From Panulirus ornatus (taxonomy: Eukaryota > Arthropoda > Malacostraca > Decapoda > Palinuridae), in the NCBI RefSeq assembly GCF_036320965.1, contig NC_092240.1, positions 56,980,552-57,044,551 of the forward strand: 64,000 nt of DNA. Direction: 5' to 3'. A model generated the notes under the pieces. The model worked only from the letters and a program-made list of their open reading frames with translations, was not told the origin of the DNA and searched no databases. Made by a program: the position numbers and the translations under genes. Below are positions 55,463 to 64,000 of this stretch, piece by piece (positions within the stretch are counted from its first letter, which is position 1; every line of letters starts with the position of its first letter).

Positions 55463-55602
55463 CTGTTGTACAGTTTGTTGAGGTTGTGTTTGCTGCACTG
55501 CCTGGTGATGTACAGTTTGCTGTTGATGTGGCTGCTGTTGTGCTACTTGAGCAGCACCAATACTTGTCACTTTGTTTATGTTGCCCTGCTGATCAACAGT
55601 AC
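55463..55602 (-). CDS. Internal coding exon of a glutamine-rich host protein (most 5' exon seen)
   Basis: Seen: on the minus strand a pyrimidine-rich stretch ends in GCAG, followed by 140 nt open in one frame and a GTTGGC donor after CAACAG. The exon starts with two bases completing a split codon and ends in phase 0. It encodes 46 whole residues, 17 of them Gln, beginning TVDQQGNINKVTSIG and ending QQTVQQ. The low-complexity Q/V/T/H composition differs from all surrounding transposon reading frames. The phase-0 end fits the phase-0 start of the exon at 38952-39174, 16,288 bp downstream. Known: such Q-rich stretches are common in activation regions of animal transcription factors. Inferred: the protein is a nuclear regulator. 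I do not recognise the gene. The GTTGGC donor is weak, so this 3' boundary is the least certain. Confidence 0.7.
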
Positions 55603-55749
55603 CTGCAAAAGTTTTCACTTAATGTTATTTTTTCTATGTACATCTTTTCCTACTTGATCACCATTTCCTGCCTTAGAAAGGTAGCATCAGGAACAGATGA
55701 AGAAAGGGTACATCTGCAAACATTCATTCCCTAGCTGTCAAGTGTAATA

Positions 55750-56837
55750 CAGGTACACCACCGAATTTCCAGCAGCTGATGGTTCGGCACCTCCTTTAGT
55801 CCAGACAAAATTATGCGAGGGAACTTGAAATTACTGCAGCCACCAGACTAGTTTACTGGGCAGTCACAGATGGCATGGTGTGTAGGGCACGCTTATTTAC
55901 ATTCTTTACACTGCACTTGATGGTGGTGATACTGCAATTCTGTGAGATTCTTAGCTTATTTTGCTTAAATTTAACCCAAGCTATGGCTTCTAAGACATAT
56001 GAGAGTGTCAGTCGTGATGTCAAATGTAAACATAAGTCCACATCGATCCAAGATAAAGTAGAACAGTTGAAAAAAATGGACCATGGTGTTTCAGTGCGTA
56101 AGCTGTGTGACATATACGGTATTGGTTCATTAACTGTTTATGATATAAAGAAGCAAAGGGAAAAAACATTGAAATTTTAGGCAGAAAGTGATTCCAAGAA
56201 GCAAATGACGATTAAAAAACTATGAAAGATGGTAAAAGTACCAAGCACGATCAAGAGATGATGGAATGGTTTCGATTGTCATAGTGATGAAGTGGACTTG
56301 TCAAGTAGCATGATAATGGACCAGGCTAAGTTATTCCATAAAGAACTTAAATTACATGAGCATGACTATAGTGAAGAATGGCTTTAAAGATTAAGAAGCG
56401 TCATGGAATTTCCATGAATAAAGAGTGCAGAGAAAAGCGGTCTGCAAACAACGAAGGAGCTGCCGAGTATGTGGACGAATTTGCCAAACTCATAGCTGAC
56501 GAATACCTCAGTCTTGAGCAGGTGTATTATGCAGACGAAACTGCACTATTCTGGCGATGCACACCTGGGAAAACACTAACAACAGAAGACGAAGAACCCA
56601 CAGGATTCAAACAATCTAAGAACAGACTTACCATCTTAGGGTGCTCAAACATTTAATAAATGCTTAATTCAAATTTCTAGCAGTCCATGGTATAACATAG
56701 ACACATGGGAGATGTATAATTAGTAGGTTAGAGGTGTGTTGATGAATTATTATTACATGACCACGGTTGGTCCGGCAAAATGGTTAACCCGGCAAGGCGT
56801 TGGAACCAAGAGTGCTGGAAAATTGGTGGTGTACCTG
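55750..56837 (+). mobile_element. Tigger/pogo-like DNA transposon, internally deleted, with terminal repeats and TA duplication
   Basis: Seen: the left end CAGGTACACCACCGAATTTC (55750) and the right end, antisense CAGGTACACCACCAATTTTC (ending 56837), form terminal inverted repeats of about 25 bp. TA is present outside both ends (55748-55749 and 56838-56839). At 1,088 bp it is much shorter than a complete element of this kind. Known: pogo-like elements duplicate TA and encode a CENP-B-like helix-turn-helix plus a DDE_1 catalytic domain. Only the beginning of that protein is retained. Confidence 0.8.
55983..56656 (+). pseudogene. Tigger-like transposase, truncated and frameshifted
   Basis: Seen: MASKTYESVSRDVKCKHKST, then a helix-turn-helix segment VEQLKKMDHGVSVRKLCDIY with YGIGSLTVYDIKKQREK, a stop at 56178, and degraded residues (KKQMTIKKL, DEVDLSSSMIMDQAKLFHKE). 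Then, in another frame at 56378-56656, KIKKRHGISMNKECREK, LADEYLSLEQVYYADETALFW with the first catalytic Asp (56534-56536) and QSKNRLTILGCSNI. The second half of the catalytic domain, carrying the other acidic residues, is deleted. It cannot encode an active enzyme, though its ends could be mobilised in trans (inference). Confidence 0.8.
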
Positions 56838-56884
56838 TACATCAAAAACAAAGGCACACACACACACATATTTTTTTTTTCTTT

Positions 56885-57116
56885 TTTTTTATACGATTCG
56901 CCATTTCCCGCATTTGCGAGGTAGCGTTAATAACAGAGGACTGGGCCTTAGAGGGAAAATCCTCACCTGGCCCCCTTCTCTGTTCCTTCTTTTGGAAAAT
57001 TAAAAAAAACGAGAGGGGAGGATTTCCAGCCACCCGCTCCCTCCCCTTTTAGTCGCCTTCTACGACACGCAGGGAATACGTGGGAAGTATTCTTTCTCCC
57101 CTATCCCCAGGGATAA
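56885..57116 (-). mobile_element. Short non-autonomous element (LINE 5' UTR + tail), complete
   Basis: Seen antisense: a poly-T end (56870-56890), attcgccatttcccgcattt, gcgaggtagcgttaataaca, gaggactgggccttagaggg, cttttagtcgccttctacga and ctttctcccctatccccagg gata. About 230 bp, low damage, TA-rich flanks. Probably one of the youngest copies of this element here. Confidence 0.85.
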
Positions 57117-57169
57117 CACACATATATATATATCTATAATGAAAGAAGTCACATTGGTACACATGGTTT

Positions 57170-57955
57170 TATTCAGTAGGGGGTGTGTGATGGCCCCATG
57201 GATGTATAATTTGTTTAGGGATGGGTTGGTTAAGGAGGTAAATGCAAGAGTTTTGGAGAGGGGTGATTGGGGATGAGAGGGCCTGGGAAGTGAGGCAGTT
57301 GCTGTTCAACGATGATACAGCACTAGTGGCTGATTCGTTTGAGAAACTGCAGAATATGGTGACAGAGTTTGGAAAAGTGGGTAGAGTAAATGAGAATAAG
57401 AGCAAGGATATTAGGTTCAACACGGTTAGGTGGGATGTGAGTTTGAATGAAGAAAATTGGAGAAGTGAAGTCCTTCGAATATCTGGTGTAGACTTAACAG
57501 GGAATGGAACAATGGAAATGGAAGTGAAGTATAGAGTTGGGGAGGAGGCAAAGGTTCTGGGAGCAATAAAGAATGTATGGAAAGAGAGAACGTTACCTAG
57601 GAGTGGGAAACGTTTGAGGAAAACATGTGGTGTGGGGTGGCTTGATCGAGTAAGTAATGAAAGCGTAAGAGAGATGTGTGGTAATAAAAGAATGTTGTTG
57701 AGAGAGCATGTGGCATGAGAAACGTTGGAGGTGGGCATATTAGAAAGGGTAGCAAACGGTGGGATGAAGAAGTAAAGTTGTTAGTGAAAGAGAAATGAGA
57801 AAAGTTTAGATGATACTTAAAACATAAGAGTGCAAATGATTGGGATATGTATAAAAGAAAGCGGCAGAAGGTCAAAAGGAGGGGGCAAGGGTTGAAAAGA
57901 GGGTAAATGAGAGTTGTGGTGAGAGAGTATCATTAAAATTTTGGGAGAACATAAA
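57170..57955 (+). mobile_element. Two rearranged RTE-like LINE fragments, old
   Basis: Seen: 57170-57705 carries RT from GCVMAPWMYNLFRDGLV to VREMCGNKR (FADD reads FNDD in LLFNDDTALVADS). At about 57706 the sequence jumps back to linker residues (HVA*, then ETLEVGILERVANGGMKK out of frame) to 57955. The order RT then linker is not collinear with the LINE, so this is a rearrangement or two truncated copies. Confidence 0.7.
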
Positions 57956-57962
57956 AGTGTTT

Positions 57963-59394
57963 TTATCCCTGGGGATAGGGGAAAAAGAATACTTCCCACG
58001 CATTCCTCATGTGTCGTAGAAGGCAACTAAAGGGGACGGGAGAGGGGGGCCAGAAACCCTCCCCTCCTTGTATTTTGACTTTCTAAAAGGGGAAACAGAA
58101 GGAGTCACGCGGGGAGTGCTCATCCTCCTCGAAGGCTCAGATTGGGGTGTCTAAATGTGTGTGGATGTACCAAGATGAGAAAAAAGGAGAGATAGGTAGT
58201 ATGTTTGAGGAAAGGAACCTCGATGTTTTGGCTCTGAGTGAAATGAAGCTCAAGGGTAAAGGGGAAGAGTGGTTTGGGAATGTCTTGGGAGTAAAGTCAG
58301 GGGTTAGAGAGAGGACAAAAGCAAGGGAAGGAGTAGCACTATTCCTGAAACAGGAGTTATGGGAGTATGTGAGAGTGTAAGAAAGTAAACTCTTGATTGA
58401 TATGGGTAAAACTGAAAGTGGATGGAGAGAGATGGGTGATTATTGGTGCATATGCACCTGGGCATGAGAAGAAAGATCATGAGAGGCAAGTGTTTTGGGA
58501 GCAACTGAATGAGTGTGTTAGTGGTTTTGATGCACAAGACCAGGTTATAGTGATGGGTGATTTGAATACAAAGGTGAGTAACATGGCAGTTGAGGGAATA
58601 ATTGGTATACATGGGGTGTTCAGTGTTGTAAATGGAAATGGTGAAGAGCTTGTAGATTTATGTGCTGAAAAAGGACTGGTGATTGAGAATACCTGGTTCA
58701 AAAAGAGAGATATACATAAGTATATGTATGTAAGTAGGAGAGATGGCCAGAGAGCGTTATTGGATTACATGTTAACTGATAGACGCATGAAAGAGAGACT
58801 TTAGGATGTTAATGTGCTGAGAGGTGCAACTGGAGGGATGTCTGATCATTATCTTGTGGAGGCGAAGGTAAAGATTTGTAAAGGTTTTCAGAAAAGAGGA
58901 GAGTAAGTGAGCTTGGGAAGGAGATTTGTGTGAGGAAGTACCAGGAGAGACTGAGTACATAATGGAAAAAGGTGAGAGCAAAGGAGGTAAGGGGAGTGGG
59001 GAGAGGAATGGGATGTATTTAGGGAAGCAGTGATGGCTTGCGCTAAAGATGCTTGTGGCATAAGAAGCATGGGAGGTGGGTTGATTAGAAAGGGTAGTGA
59101 GTGGTGGGATGAAGAAGTAAGATTATTAGTGAAAGAGAAGAGAGAGGCGTTTGGACGATTTTTGAAGGGAAAAAATGCAAATGAGTGGGAGATGTATAAA
59201 AGAAAGAGGCAGGAGGTCAAGAGAAAGGTGCAAGAGGTGAAAAAGAGGGCAAATGAGAGTTGGGGTGAGAGAGTATCATTAAATTTTAGGGAGAATAAAA
59301 AGATGTTTTGGAAAGAGGTAAATAAAGTGCGTAAGACAAGGGAGCAAATGGGAACTTCAGTGAAGGGGGCTAATGGGGAAGTGATAACAAGTCT
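57963..59394 (+). mobile_element. RTE-like LINE, 5' half with complete 5' UTR
   Basis: Seen: the head tatccctggggataggggaa at 57963, 5' UTR to about 58150, endonuclease 58201-58804 (LDVLALSEMKLKGKGEEWFG, a frameshift near 58375, GAYAPGHEKKDHERQVFWEQ, VIVMGDLNTKVSN). A TAG in RL*DVNVL (58802), SDHYLVEAKVKI, linker to GANGEVITS at 59394 follow, with an abrupt join to an inverted tail. No RT. The part from 58488 on is repeated at 62956. Confidence 0.85.
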
Positions 59395-59532
59395 CACGCG
59401 TTAGCGAGATAGCGCAAGGAAACAGACGAAAAAATGGCCCAACCCACAAACATACACATGTATATACATACACGTCCACACACGCAAAAATACATACCTA
59501 TACATCTCAACGTATACATATATATACACACA
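58488..59532. repeat. Direct duplication, copy 1 (partner 62956-64000)
   Basis: Seen: 1,045 bp at an offset of 4,468 bp, matching its partner without a mismatch by eye, across a sense LINE, the abnormal join at 59394/59395, and an inverted tail. The match may continue beyond the window edge. Confidence 0.85.
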
Positions 59533-61085
59533 CAGACATATACATATATACACATGTACATAATTCATAGTCTGCCTTTATTCATTCCCATCGCCACCTC
59601 GCTACACATGAAATAACATCCCCCTTCCCCCCTCATGTGTGCAAGGTAGCACTAGGAAAAGACTACAAAGGACACATTCGTCCACATTCAGTCTCTAACT
59701 GTCATGTAATAATGCACCGAAACCACAGCTTCCTTTCCACATCCAGGCCCCAGAGTACTTTCCATGGTTTACCCCAGACACTTCACATGCCCTGGTTCAA
59801 TCCATTGACAGCACGTCGACCCCGGTATAACACATCATTCCAATTCACTCTATTCCTTGCACGCCTTTCACCCTCCTCCATGCTCAGGCCCCGATCATTC
59901 AAAATCTTCTTCACTCCATCTTTCCACCTCCAATTTGGTCTCCCACTTCTCCTCGTTCCCTCCACCTCTGACACATATATCCTCTTTGTCAATCTTTCCT
60001 CACTCATTCTCTCCATGTGACCAAACCATTTCAAAACACCCTTTTCTGCTTTCTCAACAACACTCTTTTTATTACCACACATCTCTCTTACCCTATTATT
60101 ACTTACTCGATCAAACCACCTCACACCACATATTGTCCTCAAACATCTCGTTTCCAGCACATCCACCCTCCTGCGCACAACTCTACCCATAGCCAACGCC
60201 TCGCAACCATATAACATTGTTGTAACCACTATTCCTTCAAACATACCCATTTTTGCTTTCCGAGATAATGTTCTCGACTTCCACACATTCTTCAACGCTC
60301 ACAGAATTTTTGCCCCCTCCTCCACCCCATGATTCACTTCCGCTTCCATGGTTCCATCCACTGCCAAATCCACTCCCAGATATCTAAAACACTTCACTTC
60401 CTCCAGTTTTTCTCCATGCAAACTTATCTCCCAATTGACTTGACCCTAAACCCTACTGTACCTAATAACCTTGCTCTTATTCACATTTATTCTCAGCTTT
60501 CTTCCTTCACGCACTTTACCAAACTCAGTCACCAGCCTCTGCAGTTTCCTATATGAATCAGCCACCAGCGCTGTATCATCAACGAACAACAACTGACTCA
60601 CTTCCCAAGCTCTCTCATCCACAACAGACTGTATACTTGCCCCTCTTTTCAAAACTCTTGCATTCACCTCCCTAACAACCCTATCCATAAACACATTAAA
60701 CAACCATGAAGACATCACACACCCCTGCCACAAACCTACATTCACTGAGAACCAATCAATTTCCTCTCTTCCTACATGTACACATGTCTTACATCCTCGA
60801 TAAAAAACTTTTCACTGCTTCTAACAACTTGCCTCCCACACCATATATTCTTCATACCTTCCACAGAGCATCTCTATCAACTCTATCATATGCCTTCTCC
60901 AGATCCATAAATGCTACATACAAATCCATTTGCTTTTCTAAGTATTTCTCACATACATTCTTCAAAGCAAACACCCGATCCACACATCCTCTACCACTTC
61001 TGAAACCACACTGCTCTTCCCCAATCTGATGCTCTGTACATGCCTTCACCCTCTCAATCAATACCCTCCCATATAATTTCCCAGT
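59395..61085 (-). mobile_element. RTE-like LINE, 3' half, long-tail form, inverted
   Basis: Seen on the minus strand: the RT start is truncated near GKLYGRVLIERVKACTEHQ (61085-61020). Then CGFRSGRGCVDRVFALKNV, LWQGCVMSSWLFNVFMDRVV, FVDDTALVADS (FADD reads FVDD), the C-terminal region open 60295-59783 ending NGLNQGM, the full 3' UTR, and a type-A tail that starts directly at 59395 (ctcacgcgttagcgagatag) without its poly-A end. Some stops and frameshifts (60790, 60450, 60300). Confidence 0.85.
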
Positions 61086-62720
61086 ATATATTTATTTTAT
61101 TTTATTTCATTTTGCTTTGTTGCTGTCTCCCGCCTTAGCGACGTAGCGCAAGGAAACAGACGAAGGAATGGCCCAACCCACCCACATACACATGTATGTA
61201 CATACACGTCCACACATGCAAATATGCATACCTATACATCTCAACGTATACATATATATACATACACAGTCTCTAGCTGTCATGTAATAATGCACAGAAA
61301 CCACAGCTACCATTCCACATCCAGGCCCCACAGACCTCTCCATGGTTTACCCCGGACACTTCACATGCCCTGGTTCAATCCATTGACAGCACATCGACCC
61401 CAGTATACCACATCATTCCAATTCACTCTATTCCTTGCACGCCTTTCACCCTCCTGCATGTTCAGGCCCCGATCACTCAAAATCATCTTCACTCCATCTT
61501 TCCACCTCCAATTTGGTCTCCCACTTCTACTCGTTTCCACCACCTATGACACATATATCCTCTTGGTCAATCTTTCCTCACTCATTCTCTCCATGTGACC
61601 AAACCATTTCAAAACACCCTTTTCTGCTCTCTCAACCACACACTTTTTATTACCACACATCTCTCTTACCCTATTATTACTTACTCGATCAAACCACCTC
61701 ACACCACATATTGTCCTCAAAACATCTCATTTCCAGCACATCCACCCTCCTTCGCACAACTCTATCCATAGCCCACGCCTTGCAACCATACAACATTGTT
61801 GGAACCACTATTCCTTCAAACATACCCATTTTTGCTTTCCGAGATAATGTTCTCGACTTCCACACATTCTTCACGGCTCCCAGAATTTTTGCCCCCTCCC
61901 CCACCCTATAATTCACTTCCACTTCCATGGTTCCATCCGCTGCCAAATCCGTCAAATCCAATCCCAGATATCTAAAACACTTCACTTCAACCAGTTTTTC
62001 CATTCAAACTTACCTCCCAATTGACTGTACCTTATAACCTTGCTCTTATTCACATTTACTCTCAACTTTCTTCTTTCACACACTTTACCAAACTCAGTCA
62101 CCAGCTTCTGCAGTTTCTCACATGAATCAGCCACCAGCGCTGTATCATCAGCGAACAACAACTGACTCGCCTCCCAAACTCTCTCATCCACAACAGACTT
62201 CATAGTTGCCCCTCTTTCCAAAACTCTTGCATTCACTTCCCTAACAACCCCATCCATAAACAAATTAAACAACCATGGAGACATCACACACCCCTGCCAC
62301 AAAGCTACATTCACTGAGAATCAATCACTTTCCTCTCTTCCTACACGTACACATGTCTTACATCCTCAATAAAAACTTTTCACTGCTTCTAACAACTTGC
62401 CTCCCACACCATATATTCTTAATACCTTCCACAGAGCATCTCTATGAACTCTATCATATGCCTTCTCCAGATCCATAAATGCTACATACAAATCCATTTG
62501 CTTTTCTAAGTATTTCTCACGTACATTCTTGAAAGCAAACACCTGATCCACACATCTTCTACCACTTCTGAAACCACACTGCTCTTCCCCAATCTGATGC
62601 TATGTATATGCCTTCACCCACTCAATCAATATCCTCCCATATAATTTCCCAGGAATACTCAACAAACTCATACCTCTGTAATTTGAGCACTCACCTTTGT
62701 CCCCTTTGCCTTTGTACAAG
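61086..62720 (-). mobile_element. RTE-like LINE, 3' half, inverted, with 3' UTR deletion
   Basis: Seen on the minus strand: begins in RT at LYKGKGDKGECSNYRG (62720-62670), CGFRSGRRCVDQVFAFKNV, LWQGCVMSPWLFNLFMDGVV, FADDTALVADSCEK (intact FADD), a short insertion repeating LTDLAADGT, the C-terminal region and a 3' UTR lacking about 190 bp between the microsatellite and the 'ACAGCTAGAGACTG' block (61269). The type-A tail ends at 61086 in T-rich sequence. Moderately young. Confidence 0.85.
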
Positions 62721-63862
62721 GGTTAAAGGGAAGAGTGGTTTGGGAATGTCTTGGGAATAAAGTCAGGGGTTAGTGAGAGGACAAGAGCAAGGGAAGGAGT
62801 AGCACTACTCCTGAAACAGGAGTGGTGGGAATATGTGATAGTGTGTAAGAAAGTAAACTCTAGATTGATATGGGTAAAACTGAAAGTTGATGGAGAGAGA
62901 TGGGTGATTATTGGTGCATATGCACCTGGGCATGAGAAGAAAGATCATGAGAGGTAAGTGTTTTGGGAGCAACTGAATGAGTGTGTTAGTGGTTTTGATG
63001 CACAAGACCAGGTTATAGTGATGGGTGATTTGAATACAAAGGTGAGTAACATGGCAGTTGAGGGAATAATTGGTATACATGGGGTGTTCAGTGTTGTAAA
63101 TGGAAATGGTGAAGAGCTTGTAGATTTATGTGCTGAAAAAGGACTGGTGATTGAGAATACCTGGTTCAAAAAGAGAGATATACATAAGTATATGTATGTA
63201 AGTAGGAGAGATGGCCAGAGAGCGTTATTGGATTACATGTTAACTGATAGACGCATGAAAGAGAGACTTTAGGATGTTAATGTGCTGAGAGGTGCAACTG
63301 GAGGGATGTCTGATCATTATCTTGTGGAGGCGAAGGTAAAGATTTGTAAAGGTTTTCAGAAAAGAGGAGAGTAAGTGAGCTTGGGAAGGAGATTTGTGTG
63401 AGGAAGTACCAGGAGAGACTGAGTACATAATGGAAAAAGGTGAGAGCAAAGGAGGTAAGGGGAGTGGGGAGAGGAATGGGATGTATTTAGGGAAGCAGTG
63501 ATGGCTTGCGCTAAAGATGCTTGTGGCATAAGAAGCATGGGAGGTGGGTTGATTAGAAAGGGTAGTGAGTGGTGGGATGAAGAAGTAAGATTATTAGTGA
63601 AAGAGAAGAGAGAGGCGTTTGGACGATTTTTGAAGGGAAAAAATGCAAATGAGTGGGAGATGTATAAAAGAAAGAGGCAGGAGGTCAAGAGAAAGGTGCA
63701 AGAGGTGAAAAAGAGGGCAAATGAGAGTTGGGGTGAGAGAGTATCATTAAATTTTAGGGAGAATAAAAAGATGTTTTGGAAAGAGGTAAATAAAGTGCGT
63801 AAGACAAGGGAGCAAATGGGAACTTCAGTGAAGGGGGCTAATGGGGAAGTGATAACAAGTCT
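62719..63862 (+). mobile_element. RTE-like LINE, endonuclease and linker, largely duplicated from 58250-59394
   Basis: Seen: starts at taaagggaagagtggtttgg (GKGEEWFGNVLG), endonuclease GAYAPGHEKKDHER, a TAA after it, VIVMGDLNTKVSN, the same TAG as at 58802, SDHYLVEAKVKI and linker to GEVITS. From 62956 onwards it matches 58488-59394 with no difference that I can see. The first 240 bp differ from the other copy at several positions. Confidence 0.85.
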
Positions 63863-64000
63863 CACGCGTTAGCGAGATAGCGCAAGGAAACAGACGAAAA
63901 AATGGCCCAACCCACAAACATACACATGTATATACATACACGTCCACACACGCAAAAATACATACCTATACATCTCAACGTATACATATATATACACACA
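62956..64000. repeat. Direct duplication, copy 2 (partner 58488-59532)
   Basis: Seen: same sequence as the partner including the lesions TAG (63270) and the tail join at 63862/63863. Truncated by the window end, so the true length is unknown. Confidence 0.85.
63863..64000 (-). mobile_element. LINE tail, inverted, cut by the window end
   Basis: Seen: ctcacgcgttagcgagatag, gcgcaaggaaacagacgaaa and the CA microsatellite, identical to 59395-59532. It is the second copy of the chimeric junction. Confidence 0.8.

Noticed and set aside
57963..61085. Twin-priming (5' inversion) of a single LINE
   Set aside because: In twin priming the inverted 5' part precedes a sense 3' part, with the poly-A end outermost. 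Here a sense 5' half meets the tail end of an inverted 3' half, the wrong arrangement.
1..64000. A new multi-gene defence, biosynthetic or phage-type system
   Set aside because: No cluster of unrelated genes is present. All recognisable coding sequence is either transposon-derived or belongs to one dispersed host gene.

Overview
The window looks like animal (eukaryotic) chromosomal DNA. It has GT-AG exon/intron structure, about 35 fragments of one non-LTR retrotransposon (LINE) family, decayed pogo/Tigger-like and Tc1/mariner-like (DDE_3) DNA transposons, and many CA/TA microsatellites. An arthropod is plausible and a decapod crustacean would fit, but that is inference; nothing in the sequence names a species. 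There is no operon, rRNA, tRNA or CRISPR array.

The one host gene I can support is on the minus strand and spans most of the window. Four short coding exons (55463-55602, 38952-39174, 23456-23571, 7749-7820) have AG acceptors, GT donors and mutually compatible phases, and are separated by introns of about 15.4-16.3 kb. They encode about 184 residues of a glutamine-rich, zinc-finger-free segment resembling a transcription-factor activation region. Both ends of the gene lie outside the window, or in sequence I could not resolve.

Almost everything else is transposon inside those introns. The dominant LINE has an apurinic-type endonuclease, a linker, a reverse transcriptase with FADD, and a C-terminal region ending near a GRPNWRWKDGVKKIL motif. 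It resembles the RTE clade. A full copy is about 3.5 kb: a 5' UTR of about 190 bp starting TATCCCTGGGGATA, one ORF of roughly 1000 codons, a 3' UTR with a CA/TA microsatellite, and a conserved tail (gCGCTACCTCGCTAACGCGGGAGACAGCGAcaaag) ending in A-rich sequence. Near-full-length copies lie at 75-3426(+), 13459-16866(-), 17120-20664(+), 34376-37797(+) and 43655-47290(-). The least damaged coding region is at 27607-30711(+), with one stop codon and one frameshift. No copy is intact.

A second, short (about 230 bp) non-autonomous repeat occurs six times. It appears to be the LINE 5' UTR joined directly to the LINE tail, and it sits mostly in TA-rich microsatellite, several times inside LINE 3' UTRs.

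By region: 0-7 kb, LINE copies plus a foldback element split by a LINE; 7-10 kb, largely unique with an exon; 10-21 kb, four large LINE copies; 21-24 kb, unique with an exon and a Tigger remnant; 24-38.7 kb, a nested LINE cluster; 38.7-39.5 kb, an exon; 39.5-50.4 kb, LINE copies; 50.4-56.8 kb, unique with a DDE_3 relic, an older LINE relic, an exon and a Tigger element; 57-64 kb, opposed LINE halves including a recent 1.05-kb duplication. I found no novel multi-gene system. The most interesting content is the LINE/derivative relationship, the dated nesting, and rearrangements inside LINE copies.
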